In this document: positions 12,001 through 28,642 of the stretch, in pieces
How the letters are laid out: each line of letters begins with the position of its first letter
How positions within the stretch are numbered: the first letter of the stretch is position 1
Assembly (NCBI RefSeq): GCF_037975245.1
Contig: NC_092562.1
Location: 24,443,554 to 24,507,553, forward strand
Origin: Apostichopus japonicus
Taxonomy: Eukaryota > Echinodermata > Holothuroidea > Aspidochirotida > Stichopodidae
Direction: 5' to 3'
Length of the DNA: 64,000 nucleotides
Notes under the pieces: model-generated
What the model saw: only the letters and a program-made list of their open reading frames with translations
The model's database searches: none
Told to the model about the DNA's origin: nothing
Translations under genes and position numbers: made by a program

Positions 12001-12408
12001 CAGCAGGGTCGTAGCCATGGGGAATGGGCGGGGTGGGGGGGGGGGGGTTTGCCTCATATTAAACACATACAGTTCCGGCTCACCTTTTTTTCAGACCAAA
12101 TTGCTTACATTGTGTAACAAACGCACGCAAGGTCGTATAAACTAATAAACTGGCATACTTTAACAAACCCCTTTGTTATACTTCACTAATGTAGTTATAA
12201 TTATATATATGATATCACTGTTTTGCATCTAAGCTTCCTTCACCAACCAATAAACATGATCATACAGGGAAGGATACCCAACTCCCCTAACATCCCTTCC
12301 CTTACACCCCTCCCCTTTACGGATATCAGCAAACACTTGTGACCCCCCCCCCCCACCCCAATCCCACCTTCTAAAAAGACTTCAAATCCAGGCTGGCTAC
12401 GGGCCTAT
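12001..12408. mobile_element. Decayed inverted-repeat DNA element (hAT-like ends)
   Basis: The left end CAGGGTCGTAGCCATGGGG with a following poly-G run mirrors the right end, a poly-C run followed by GGCTGGCTACGGGCC. Both resemble the CAGGGCCGTAGCC termini common in non-autonomous hAT elements. I could not find a matching 8-bp target duplication, so the exact ends are unsure and the copy is probably old. It overlaps the 3' part of a 137-codon open frame (11704-12117) that has no recognisable family. Confidence 0.4.
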
Positions 12409-14640
12409 AACGCATAGCCTGATTGTATACTGCTTTAATTCTCTCATATTTTACATGAAAGCTTGAACTCGGCTTGATACGATAGGTATAAACAAACATC
12501 ATCGCCGCAGAAAAGAAGTTCGTCTGATAAATGGAATATGAGGCAAACATATTTTTTTTTAAACTTGACATTACCGTCTGACCTTCGTGTACTCCACCTT
12601 TAGTTTGACATTTTTCTCGAAACTTTTGCTTGTATCAGTAACATTACCGGAAGTAAGAATGTAGCAGTTTTGTATGTAAACTCTTTCGCCTCAACCCATG
12701 TATACTTGAAAACGTGACAACGTTGACATACAATATTCAGTTTGTATTGCGTTACGAAATGTGTTGTTTGAGCACCAACATATGACACCGTATATACCGG
12801 AAGATATATCATAATCATTTAGTGGCATGTCTCGGGGGTCATTATTGAGTCACCGAAGGTCGTAGGACACATTGGCTCATACCAGGGTACCCCACTCTGT
12901 CAATCACATATACACGCGCGCGCGCGCACACACACGCATACATACACATACTACAATGGTTAGTTATTAACTATAACTAGAGCCATCTTAACATTGCCAG
13001 GTTTGTCTTTCATGACCACGCTGACAAAGTGATGTTTTAATCTTGCTACATCACACCATCTTGTCATAACACAATCTTGTTACATCACACCTCCAATTAA
13101 CTTGATGTTGACATGCTACGCTTTACAGTTACGTTATACAGGCAGGAATCCATGGAGTGTTGGTGGGTGGGTGGGTGTACAATGACATTGGTCCACCTAC
13201 TTGAAATGATGATATATCTAAGCTAAATGAAAAAAAAGAAACACTTCACATAACTCACTGAAGGATCTGTGCAATTGGGTATGTAACAAACCTCTCTGAC
13301 GTCATAACGAATCGAGATTGCTTACGTCAAGAAACGAAAATAGCACAAGAAAACATCAAGTTGTTTTTTGACGGATATATAAGGAAAATAAGTCTGATGT
13401 AGACAATTTTATACTTTTCATACTCATTGCATCATACGCTAGATTCTTCGGCATGGGAGCATACTGAATAATGAAATTGAATAACGAAGGTAATGTGCTC
13501 GACTTTCTGATAAATTCCTTACCCGCTAATTCGCAACATGAAATAATCAGTATTTTGTCTTCTTCGTTAGTTTGTTCCGTAGCATTTATCTTTGATGCCT
13601 TTGTTTTGTTTTAATTACTTTATTAGGAATCTATCAAGAATGTAGAATTAAAAATCCAAATTCAGTAATCGGTTTGAACAGTGTTGGCTACTCACTCTCT
13701 GAGGCAAAACCAAACATATATATATAATTTCACCGTTGCATGATTTCAACTGCGCATGTGCAATGTACATAATATTTGCGGTTGTGACACCCGTTTCTTC
13801 GTTGTTCCAAGGCTGAACAAACCTATCATGAGTAATGAAATATGAGAAAAAGATCATTTTAAAGACAGTTTTGTTTACTCAATTTTCGAAAGCGAGAACA
13901 TTAATCTATTTCGATATCGTTACCTTATACGCAGCACGGTATGTGTACGTTTTCACACGTGACGCATGAACTATTTTCGTTTCACTCGACCTGGCTAATA
14001 TTCTCTCCCCTTCCCGTACCCCTTATCCCACCCCGTCGCCCCCCCCCCCCCCCTTGAATCATACTGTATGTTGTCGTAAGGACTATTCTCAGTGAATGTG
14101 GTACAATATTTCAAATACTTCTGCTGTGTCTTTGGAAGCATTGTATCAACACAATTCACATATAAGTAGGCTATAAGATGAACCCTAAAGAAACATGTCG
14201 ATTCTGTAACACCGGTTTACGTCAAAACATATTGTATATAGCGATTGTTTTCTTTTCTTTATTGGAACGGAATATCGGACATTAATTGAAAATAAATGAT
14301 AAAACTACGACTTTATGAAAAGGGAATTACCTGAATCACGTAGCGACGTTAACTTTAATGGAGCTGTGATTGGTATGGCGCCCTTCCAATTCCAACCAGT
14401 TAGGAGTGGGCGATATGTTAGTAGGACTATAGTCGTAAGACTTACGTAATTCAAGCTAACATATGTCGACACTTTTATTGCAAGCATAACGTGCTACAAA
14501 ATGCTGAGTTATATTGCCGATATATCAAGTCTGATGAAGTCCAAATAAAAATGTATATAATATATGACGTATATGATATCAAGATTACTAGAAATCATAT
14601 CGTTGATGATTAAAACAAGAATTTGAAGTATATACTCGTA
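12409..14640. other. No gene seen; short simple repeats
   Basis: Contains alternating CG then CA dinucleotides at about 12914-12937, a (GGTG)n stretch near 13163, and a poly-C run at about 14038-14053. The frames on the minus strand at 12.4-12.8 and 13.6-13.9 kb show no domains. Confidence 0.5.
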
Positions 14641-14649
14641 AGGATATTT

Positions 14650-15212
14650 TGTTATTCATTCATCGTTCCTTTGTTCGTTCGTTTATTCGTTCGTTCGTCT
14701 ATTCATTCATTACTTTCTTTTCGTTTGTTTCTTAATCCCTCCCTTCATTTATTCATTCTTTCGTTCGCTCATTCATTCATTCCTTCCTTCGTTGGTTAAT
14801 TTCTTTCATTTGTTCATTCATTCCTTCCCTCGTTCGTTCCTTCTTTCATTCATCTATTCATTCGTGTATTCCTTCCTTCCTTCGTTTGTTCATTCTTTCA
14901 TTCATCTATCATTCATGAATTCATACTTCGTTACTGTGTGCATACATTCATTTATTCATCCCATCGTTCGTTCATTCATTCGTGTATTCCTTCCTACGTT
15001 CGTTTGTTCATTCTTTCTTTCATTCATTCATTCATACTTCGTTACTGTGTGCACACAGTCATTCATTCATCCCATCGTTCATTCATTCATGTATTCCTTC
15101 CTTCTTTCCTTCCTACGTTCGTTTGTTCATTCATACTTCGTTACTGTGTGCACACAGTCATTCATTCATCCCACTGTTCGTTCATTCGTAGATACCTTCA
15201 TTCATTCATGTG
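14650..15212 (+). repeat. TTCA/TTCC/TTCG tetranucleotide block with nested ~100-bp repeats
   Basis: A region dominated by TTCN tetranucleotides. Within it the string ACTTCGTTACTGTGTGCA recurs at 14925, 15036 and 15135 (steps of 111 and 99 bp), so longer segments have been duplicated inside the microsatellite. The 147-codon frame here is low-complexity (Ser/Phe/His) and reflects the repeat. Confidence 0.9.
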
Positions 15213-16379
15213 CCATGCATCACGTCGTCTGTTAAACTCAAGGTCAAATTGATATATTTGTCGCTGAATCTGCAGAGAAAAGAACTTTACCAGACCATCG
15301 TTTCGTAAAAATTCCCAAATGGCAACGTCCAATTGAATATCACGTGTCTGGAAAACTGGTGCTTCAAATTGATTTCGTAAAGTATTTGCTGCCATCACTC
15401 AGGACGCTATCCGTGTTATTGCACTGTGGATGTATAAGAGTCTGATATAAGTATCAGCTTAATACTGTAATACATTGCACACAACCCAATTGCAATATAT
15501 TAGCTTGAAAAGGGCGCCATTTGTTTCAAATAAAAGTTTGAGCTCATTGTAGGAAACCTCTGAGGATGTTAGCACTTTTCGGCAGATACCAAACCGAGTA
15601 TATAGGATATGAACTAAAGTTTCAACATTGTCTTTTATACATTAAGGACACAATACAATTTTGGGGTGCAATTATTGCCTTCTGTGATTTAAGATTAAAA
15701 CTTGCATATTCCGGTGAGTGACAAAACGAGCACAACGATATTTTGCCTAAACTAAATGTAACTGTTTGAGTGTTACTTTATCAGACCCTGCAGGAAATAG
15801 AGGACACAACGTAGGAGGAGTATAGTGACATCATGGCAGCAAGTATTCCAAGAAAAGTTGACTTCCTTCTTTTAATCTTTTCGTTTATTTTCCTTGCAAA
15901 TGTGATAAATTTGATATATATATAATTATAATTTAATTTAATTAGACTCCGAACCTAAGGCATATTCAAATTATATGTTTGCTTGTTTATATTATTTTGT
16001 TCCCATAAGAATATTGTATTCATCTCTAGATTAATCACTGACTTTTGTACTGTAAGAACATATATATTTTACATGTAATATTTCATATATCATATTTTAC
16101 AAGTCATTTTAAACTCAGGTCACGTCACTTCACTTTTCTGTTGCAAGATACCTTATCTAAAACTTCTCTCTTAGACGCAAAACAAAAACATGATGAATTC
16201 GCGATAAAACATGCTACATTAATGTAATCTTAATGTATTGACATGAACAGTTACAGCCGAATTCCCATTGGCGTATTCATAATTCATTGTATATAGCAAC
16301 TACATAATTACAATACCGTTGTGACTCACGTAAACTTCTCTAACGTTTCTAAATGAAGAAATCTTTTCACACTTGATGT

Positions 16380-17280
16380 CAATTATTACATTTCAATTTT
16401 TGACATGTCTGTTTTAACTTGTCAGTGTTAACAAAATGTGACATGTATGTCATCTTTTACACGTCAGTTTTAACATGTGGTCTTCTTTTACATCATTTTT
16501 CACATGTCAGTTTTAACATGTCATATTTTAACCTTTCATATGTCCTTCTTTACATGTAATCTTTGATATATCATATTTTACATATTTAATCTTTCATATA
16601 TCATATTTTACATGTAATCTTTCATAGGTCATAGTTTACATATCATATTTCATTTATCATATTTTACATGTAATATTTCATATATCATATTTCACATGTA
16701 ATATTTCATATATCATATTTTACATGTAATCTATCATATATCATATTTTACATGTAATCTTTCATATATCATATTTTACATGTAATATTTCATATATCAT
16801 ATTTTACATGTAATATTTCATATATCATATTTTACATGTAATCTATCATATATCATATTTTACATGTAATCTTTCATATATCATATTTTACATGTAATCT
16901 TTCATAGGTCATAGTTTACATATCATATTTCATTTATCATATTTTACATGTAATATTTCATATATCATATTTTACATGTAATCTTTCATATATCATATGT
17001 TACATGTAATCTAATATATCACATTTTAAATGCAATCTTTCATATATCATATTTTACCTGAATCTTTCATAAGTCATATTTTACAGTAACATTTCATATA
17101 TTATATTTTACATGTAATCTTTCACACGTCCATCTGTTACAATTTACAAGTTACATGCCATCCGTCACGTGACTCCTTTTACCTATCCTCTTTTACATGC
17201 CATCTTTTACATATCACTATTCACATTTAACTTTTTACATGCCATTTTTAACATGTGACTATTTCCATATCATGTTGTAC
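16380..17280. repeat. 28-bp minisatellite with a 280-bp higher-order repeat
   Basis: The core unit runs TTTCATATATCATATTTTAC followed by ATGTAATC, 28 bp, most regular from about 16540 to 17125. Both edges decay into looser ACATGT/ACATGC-containing units. A variant marker CATAGGTC followed by ATAGTTTACA occurs at 16623 and 16903, exactly 280 bp (ten units) apart with the same flanks, so a block of ten units was duplicated. Each unit carries the palindromes ATATAT and ACATGT. Confidence 0.92.
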
Positions 17281-17289
17281 GTTGATGAT

Positions 17290-19105
17290 ACAGGTCACGT
17301 GTTAGGTTACTGGTTAAGTTGGATCAATTAACTCTTTACCAACTAACGTATTCCCTTTTGGAATGTTTAATCCTGTTGTATTCTTTATGCATATAAAGGT
17401 GTGAAGATGTTACTTCATAATTTTCTTACATCTGGTTTACCTATCTTTCGTCATAACATAGCCATTCCTTACTTTTATGTTTTAATTAAGCTTCATTACA
17501 AATAACAAAGGAAAAGAAGTCGAAAATAAGTAACGTTTTAATTTGTATTTTATATGTTATATGTTATATGATATTCAGTATTGTTGTTCTTAATCGAATT
17601 GATGTATGATTTATTCGCAATACAACCATTTGGTTAAAAACAAACAATCTTGAAAGTGTGCCTCAGTTTGAACAATAGTCTTATCTTACTATAGGTGAAA
17701 TTCGTAAAGTTTTATAAAGATAAAACACAACTAAGCAAATCTTAGGCAGTTGCTTTAACAAGCTCTTCAAGTTCTAAAGCATAATACCGAAGAATTTCCC
17801 TTGTGATTTTATCAAAATAAATATAAACAAAGACAGAGGAGGAAGAAGATAGCAGAAGAAGAAAAAGAAAGATGATGTCCCAAGAGAATTTCGAGCATTG
17901 TGAAAGTTATGCATCATCATGAAATAGCCTTTTAAGTTGATTGTTTAATTAGTAAACAACTGATGCTTGTATTTTATTAAGCTATACGTTTGCTTGAATA
18001 CTCGTAAAGGTATGAATATAGTTCTATCGCTGTGAATTACATAAAGGAAGAGGAACGTCTTGGTGAGGGCATTTTGGACAGTTAAAGCGCTACGCTTTGC
18101 GTTAAATTTGTAACAACTTGTTTACCATAAATCCATGGTTGAAGCGATAAAGTTAGGTAATTGTAAAAATATTCTGTTATTTAGTTCTGTATTTAGGTCA
18201 ACGAGACCATAATGAGAAATATGAGAATAATAGCAAGCTTGAGAGATTGATAAATGAACGATAAGAGCATTGTAATACATTTGTGGGACAACAAATGTCT
18301 GTAACGGATCAATTAACGAATAGTTGAAAACTTGTTAATTGCTTAAGGATTAGCCAGATCGTTGTATCACCATCAAATCTTTAGTTGCAATGAAGGTATT
18401 CAGCTAAAAGAAACGAATAGATAATATATTACATTTATATATTATTATATAACAATATCATTCACTGCTGATAAAGCAATTACAACAAAATAAGGTTGTG
18501 TTTCATTGTCATTGCTAACTAATATTTTAATTATGAAGTTCAATTTGAGAAATAAAATGCAAATATGTGAACATTTGAAACATCTAGATACTAAATGAGG
18601 TCATCTGTGGAAAAGATGATTTCGAATTTTTCCTAGCATTATATAAAAATGGTCATGCTGCCGATTCTCAGTCATGGTGAACAACAGATAAGCCAAACTC
18701 ATAATTCTCCGGAACTGTTAATCTGTTAATGGTAAACTTCCAATTCGATAACAAAACAAAGAAATCAACAGCTGTACTCAGATTATTAAAATTACAATCA
18801 TTATATTTTTCGGGGTTTTTTTTGTTGGAAATTAACATATTTCAATCGCATTAAAAAAGCAGCTAAAATCAGTGCTTCTATTTAAAAATGACACGGTATT
18901 GTCCTGCAAGTCTCTGTGGAAATCAAATCTGGCCATGCTATGTATCAAGTAGATGATTAGTACCATTTTGCTACCCCACGGAAACCACTGTTGCTTTATA
19001 TTTTCATTAATGATCAAATTAAATTCTTATACATTAAATCCGTATAGTCGCGCCGGCAACCGTCTGCAAGTTAAAGACTAACATTTTGAGAGTCAGTGAT
19101 AGATG
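17290..19105. other. No gene seen
   Basis: AT-rich sequence without a credible exon, repeat or RNA gene. The minus-strand frame at 18832-19017 shows no domain. Confidence 0.5.
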
Positions 19106-19107
19106 AG

Positions 19108-19235
<128 letters not shown>

Positions 19236-19619
19236 AGTATGTTGTGGATTTGTGGCATTTAATGTTTTAGTAACATCATTTTCATTTCTATGAAACATTA
19301 ATAATTTGTAATTTTTAGAGCTGCACAATGAGGGCTATGCTGTACCCATCGGTGTTGTTTTAGCATATTTAGTAAAATATTGGTATCATCATAAATTTCG
19401 GAGATCAACATCTTAATTCTCAATGTCTTTCCGAGCTAATTATGGCTTTCCTTTCAAAGCTTTGAGTGAATTTATTCGATAAAAATTGCATACTATCTTA
19501 ATACCGTATTTAGCATTTAAATTCATTTCGTTTTCATTTAATTTTACATTGGCTTACCAATTTTTTTTCATCTTTACAATAAATTTAATTTCTCAGTTAC
19601 ATAACTACCATCCATATAA

Positions 19620-20490
19620 ATATTAAAGTGATATCTCAGTGATAGGATATCAAATTTAACGGACAGAAATAAAAACGTTCCATCATAAATCAAGCGTTAA
19701 TTAGTATCGAGATACTGCAGGGTTGAATATCTAAACCTATATAGTTAACGTTGGCTGTCACTGAGAGATAAAAAAGCTTGATGCAAAAATACCCCTCTAA
19801 AGTGATAAGTAATTTAAGTGTAAGATACCTCATTAAATTGATATCACAATGTTATTGAATATCAAATTTATCGAACATAAGACCGTTCCATCATAAATAC
19901 AGCGTAAATTATTTATTATCGAGATACTAGTTTGAATATTTGAAAGCTATAGTCACATTTCTTTACCAATCAGGGATTGGACATTTTGTTATAAAACTAC
20001 CCCTTTAAAGTGATAAATAATTTTAGTGTAAGGTACCTCTTTGAAGCTATAAGTCACATTTAGTTGCCACTCAGGGATTTTGTCATTTGGTTATAAAAAG
20101 GCCCCTTTAAAGTGTCACTATAGCTTCAAATATTCAAAGTTTTATTGAATATCAAATTTGAACGAACAGAAAAACCATTCTAAATACAACCTTTATTAGC
20201 TTGGGCTTACTGCATGCTTTGAATATTGAAAGCTTTAGTTTAGCTATGTCTGTTACTCAGAGATACGAAAGTTTGTGCAAAATGAGCCCTGTAAAAATGA
20301 TAAGACATTTTTCTATAAAAGCAAAAATACCCCTTTAAAGTGGTATCACTGTGTTAAAGAATATCGAAATTAACGAACAGACAAATACCGTTCCATCATT
20401 AAACACATAAAACATATAAAACACATAGAGATAGTAGTTTGAATAACTGATGCTGTAGTTAACTTCAGCTGTCACTCAGAGATACAAAAG
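19620..20490. repeat. Diverged long-unit tandem repeat, about four copies
   Basis: Landmarks recur in the same order: CGTTCCATCATAAAT-type strings at about 19676, 19884, 20174 (decayed) and 20388, each followed by GAGATA plus TTGAATAT-type strings and then AAAATACCCCTTTAAAGTG-type strings. The spacing is irregular (about 208, 289 and 215 bp), which points to an old tandem repeat with insertions. No coding potential is seen. Confidence 0.75.
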
Positions 20491-20499
20491 AGAAAATTG

Positions 20500-21650
20500 C
20501 TGTAAAAATATTAACCCGGGGATTGTTTTAGGTCGTCATTTATCAAAAAGTTGACAAGTCATTCTGAAAATGTTCGCTATCGTCAAACCGTTGAAGCTCG
20601 AGGAAATCCATTTATTAAAGTACAGATGAAGCTAAACTTAACTCGATTGAAGTGAAATCTTTAATGAATCAACCGTGCACACAAATCAATGGAAGCCTTT
20701 ACGGGTCATTCCTTCATACTTAATTTATTTTATTTTTCTCCTTCTTTCTTACCTTCCTTCCTTCTTCTTTCTTTATTTGAGTTAGTCGTATTGTATCTTG
20801 AGCCTGCACAGATATTCTGCCCCGAAAAGCGCGTTATAAATTACTGCTATACAATACTTCTTAGCAAGAGGCCAACTTTAGTGCAAATGTCGGTGGAGTT
20901 GTGGATCACTAAGTTTGCCGTGTTTTACATTTTGCGGTGCAGTGGTTGACAGAAAAAGCAATTGTAGTAATGGGAATAACGTGTATAATTAGGGTAAGGG
21001 TTGTTAATACAGGACTACAGTGAAAGATTGGATTAAGATATTAGTGTCACTATATGACACAGGTTTAGACTGCATTATCGCAATGCGGAAACATCGAAGT
21101 TTGCCGACATACTGAAAGTCCGTGTTATAGCTCGGCTTGACAAGTTGAGTCGAGAGAGATGCCATTATTTCTTTCGGCTTTGTGTGTGCATCACGTGAAT
21201 TGAAGGCGTATAGTGTTCTATTTCTCTCTTTGAATACCAACAAACTTTCACCAGACAAAGACACGCTACTATGGTGACCGTGTCAAAGGTCAGCATAGGG
21301 GGTGAACGCCAAAAAAGCAGTAACGTATACAGCGTGTCAATTTCTACAACCACAGATATAGTATATATCAAGTTAATCATTTGTCCTATATAGGCAGACA
21401 CTTATAATCACGCGATTGCTATATTGGCAAACATTGAGTAAGTTCGTATGATTTGTGAATCTTTGGAAAATCTTTTAATGATGTAAAACATTGTACACAG
21501 TATGCTGTAGCATATTATGCGTTATGAATAGTACTTGTTGACTATATGTTGATATACTAAGCTCGTACTGAAACAAAGTCATTATACTATAGCTCCACCT
21601 TAAATTGAACACAGCAAAAGCATTCAACCGCGCATTCATTTCACACTTTT
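20500..21650. other. No gene seen; possible LINE/SINE tail remnant
   Basis: The string GAAAAGCGCGTTATAAATT near 20824 recalls the GCGCTATAAA tails of metazoan LINEs and SINEs, but nothing around it confirms this. The frames at 20.7-20.9 kb and at 21.0-21.4 kb (minus strand) are unrecognised. Confidence 0.35.
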
Positions 21651-21652
21651 AT

Positions 21653-21670
21653 TACACACACACACACACG

Positions 21671-21749
<79 letters not shown>
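21653..21749. repeat. Compound (CA)n(TA)n microsatellite
   Basis: A short CA run at about 21653-21669 leads into about 70 bp of TA repeats. Confidence 0.95.
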
Positions 21750-24700
21750 CTAATTTGTTTGGTCTTAGGCTTATATCTGTCCCACGCAGTACATTCATCT
21801 TAGTAATACTTGGTACTTGCAATAACCTACGTAACCTAATTAAATGATATTGGTGTATATAAGTAATGTTACGTTTGACACTATTTCCAACTAATTAATA
21901 ACCTACGGTAAGTACGAGAAAAGCGAAAGCATAAATAGTGATTTTGCTAAATATTATATAGACGCTTTTCTCGGAAGAGTGACAAGTAAGTTGAAGCAAC
22001 TAATTTTCATCAGATTACGAATCTACTTTAACCTGTTTTTTTTTTTGTTTTTTTTTTTAACTTACACGTTTTGGTAAATTACAAAATTTCAATTTTGAAG
22101 TTCCAGTTTTGAAGAATCCAGGCTTTTGATTATTTCCTTTATAATCCACGTGATCAGTAACACGTGTTCGGCAATATCAGTGTGCAATGCACCCATCGTT
22201 TGAATGATAGCCACATGTATAGGAGTACATAGTATACATCTTCGAACCTTTAAAACCCTTTTATTAATGCAAAATTGAAATTGGCATTTTGCTTTGGGTT
22301 CTAAGTTTAATTACAGTTATATTCAGACATAATGCAAATACCCATGAATCTAACCTTTGAGATCTACAAAGTGGAGGTGAGAGAGGGGGGGGGGGGGAGG
22401 TCACATCATATCAATGCAAAGACTATACCAGTTACAAATCAATTAGTCCTTGTAGACTGCTTCCTTGTTTGATGAGCATAGCTTGTAACTGTTAATGGTA
22501 ACCTACATATAAAAGGAGATAAGCTGTTTTTTCATGTGACATCAATGGCGAGCCACGTGCCCAAAACATTTGTATACTTAGCTGTTCCTTGACGGTAAAC
22601 AATCAATGAAGCCTTTTCCCACTCATTTTGATAAACGTCTCTAAACCTTTTTGCTTTGATAACACGTCATTAAATCCTACATTTTTGGTAAATTTCAGAT
22701 TTACGACGCATGCGTCATTAACTTGATATTGCATATTCTTACCTTTGCGGTTCTTGTAAGGGTGAAGCTAGGAGACTACCAAACGTTATCTATTATCAAT
22801 TAATATGAATTTTATTAAACAAACCACCCAAACAAAGATCTAACCGTTTCCATAGTTCTAATAAAATAACTGAATGTGTTTTCTTGCCGCCTGTATGCTT
22901 AACGTACGACTACCTCCCAGATCTTTGAAAATGTTAATGTTGTTTATTTGGTAATAATTATTTCTCTGCATGCTTATTGTTGTCAAGTGCAAAATTATTT
23001 GTAATGCAAGGAAAGGGTATATACCCACTATTGTTCAAATATTAGTTGAGGTTATTAGGTTCTCTATAGCTCAACAAACACATATGAAGTATTGAAACAT
23101 ATACATTACCTGAGCATGTAGACATGTGTTATACGTCAAGACCGACCAGCTTTCAAAAAAGCAAACAATTGTTTGACACACTCGATGTCTCATAAAAGAC
23201 ACCGTACACCAGGCATCTTGTTGTGTTTGTACCACGAGGGAGAACCAAGCTTTATCTCGCATCGTTGAAGCAGCCTCGGTAAATGCACTAAACAAGATTA
23301 TCTTGCGAGAACGGACCTCGTTTTTTAATCATATCAGGCTGCTTTTAATCCAGAAAAACCAGTTTAATTTTTTCAAAACCGTTGGATGAATTTAAAGGTA
23401 AGAATCGCATTTGGAATATGCATATATCAGTATGGTCGTCTATATATGTTTGTATATCGATATATTTCTTGTGTTTTATGTCGCCTAACACTCATCGTTA
23501 GTATATGTAAGTGAGAAATATGATTGCTTAGGATTTAATTAGAAATTTAAGAAAGAATAGACATAAGAAATTCGATCACTTGATTCGTCAATAAACGCTT
23601 TAATCTTTAAGTGTGATGTATTTTTCTGCAAATGTTCAGTTCATATCTAACACTGTATGCATGGCACACAACGTTGTAATAACAAAATGTGTTATGAGCT
23701 CAAAGATAAACATAATATGTTGATTTTTCCTTACAAGAGAGTCAATCAGTTCACATTTTACGATTGGTTGTTGCGTGTATTCTGATTGTCATTGGCTTGC
23801 TATTCTTAGATATATGAATATGTATGAGTTGAAAAAATGCCTATAACAAAGCATATTCCTTTGTTATTTAAATAATACAATAGCCTATTTTGTGTCACAT
23901 TTATTAATACTATTAAACAATCATAACCAACGACGCCATATAACTTTTATCTCATTTGACAAATCTTGTTATCGAACAGTCCTTAACACTATACATATTG
24001 AAGGAGAGCAGTCAGGGCTTCATGAACTCAGTGCAGCTTATAGTGTGTTTGTGTCTCGTTGTGTTCCACATTCTGCCAAATTACAAAACTCTGTTGATCC
24101 ACTTATATCAAATTCTCCATCACTGATTGGTTACGCCTACAGCATTGTTTGAATATGTGGGATTGTCTTTGTAAGTAAGTTGATTAGCCAGGGTCAATTG
24201 GCGTTAGTTTATTATACGTACTTTGTACTAGTCGTTGAACTTAACATACACGAGCTAAATAGTCTAACTTTACAGTACATTGGAAAGCGTTGTGAAAGCT
24301 ATAACTTCAAGACATATATTGCATCCAGCATAGCGTATACCACAAGCACGGTGCAGAAAAGCCCGGCATATTTCGCTCATTTTTCACGTTGTTATTCGCT
24401 TAACGCGAATACACGTCTTAATTGTCCAAGACATGGCATACTATACCCAACCCTGTCTCTCACTTCCTCCACCCTCCCATCCCCATGCCCCAATGCCCCA
24501 ATATAAATATTAAATTATGTAGTTTGCATACATTGACCTGCATATAGTATTTATCTTTCTTGTATAGTTTTGTCTGATTTTGCAATAGGAACAACAACAA
24601 CAAAAATCCAACCGGAATCTAACGAACGTTGTAATTCATCTTCGATAGATGAATATATAGAAATAATCCGTTTCATCAGCCCATTGCGTATTCTGCTATG

Positions 24701-26030
24701 TTTCAGGGCATATCAACGGAAATCAATTGAAAGTCATCAGTTTTCTTGCTAATTATATTTTCTACATGTTACCTACATGTGACGTCATTGATGAGACTGA
24801 AAATGATGAATCAACTGGTTTCACTTAGAGTATCAGGGATGGTTGTTTGAGCGTTTAGCTAATATGTGATGTGACATCATCATTATGATAGACTCATTTC
24901 AATTGAAATCGTGAAACGGTTTGATGATTTACAAAGCCGCTTTTAATGAGCGTTCTGGCTGTATTGTAGAGTGCAGGCTTCCCTCGCATTATCAAAGTGC
25001 GCTAGAACAGAGAATCTATAGGAAGCAGTGATACTGCTGCACATGACGTAATATCGTCACCATCACATGGTCACAGTCTTAATGTAAGGGGAATGCATAA
25101 CTGAGAGTTTGGTTTCCAACCCAGACACTGTCTTCGGTAACTTGACTGATAAAAAATACTTCGAATTATCAAGCATTTGTTGAAAAGTAGGTTTAAATCT
25201 TAAGAAAGTATATTACTCTTCAGAACAAATATGAATTCATACCTAGATTCTTTATAGACAAAAGAGTGAATATGTACGCATCGTTGGATTATAAAATTGA
25301 GAAAATAATGAAAATTTGAGAATTTGAATTACGTAAATGCTTTTTACAAACAAACGTCAACATTAGACGGGCGTATCCTTTACACTAGCGGCGGTACCTA
25401 ACTTATATTTGAAAATACTTAGGAATTTTGTCCAAAAAAATAACATAAGGTCCAACTTCATTATCTGACATATTGTGACTACCCCATTCTGGATGTTTAC
25501 CCTCAGCTAATTCCGGTTCTGTTTTCGTCGATAAAAGAACACAAACTCTACAGAATTAGAACAGAACATTGGCCAAATAATGTCCCGAATCTACTGATAA
25601 TTGTTTAGACCATGGCTATGAAATATTTTCAATGGAACGTTGGACACCTTTCGTTACCTTACCTTGGTTTTCCACTCAGTCTAGATCGTTGTCACGTGAT
25701 TTTTAACGGTGCAGTGAAAACAAGGGGACAATGCCCTTTATTAATATGTAGTTTTTTTTTATATCTAGTTTTTAATATGTAGTTTTTTTTATATAGTATG
25801 TATAACTGTGCATGTATTACTTAAGTGGTTTTATTATTCATATGAACATACGCCAACGTATATTGTTTTGATCGTGATGTCCCTGTTATACCCATCATAT
25901 AGTAGAGCTTCTAAATTAAACTGATCACAATTTAATCACAAACGAATTTGCGGCAAAGAATCTAGAATCAGCAAGCAAAATCATAAACTCATGTTGGTCT
26001 CGTTTTACTAATCAATTTATTCCTAATTCC
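21750..26030. other. No gene seen
   Basis: AT-rich sequence with T runs near 22.04 kb and a poly-G run at about 22386-22398. GACGCATGCGTC at about 22707 is a perfect 12-bp palindrome. The frames at 23.1-23.3 and 23.9-24.75 kb have no recognisable domains or splice context. Confidence 0.5.
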
Positions 26031-26038
26031 TGATATGG

Positions 26039-28550
<2,512 letters not shown>

Positions 28551-28625
<75 letters not shown>

Positions 28626-28642
28626 TATTTATTTATATATAT
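28551..28642. repeat. (TA)n microsatellite
   Basis: About 90 bp of TA repeats with a short imperfect right end. Confidence 0.95.

Noticed and set aside
11704-12117. 137-codon open frame, the longest one mostly outside obvious tandem repeats
   Set aside because: No domain, splice context or family resemblance, and its 3' part lies in the inverted-repeat element; its length is still compatible with chance in 64 kb.
14792-15235. 147-codon Ser/Phe/His-rich frame
   Set aside because: It is a translation of the TTCN microsatellite.
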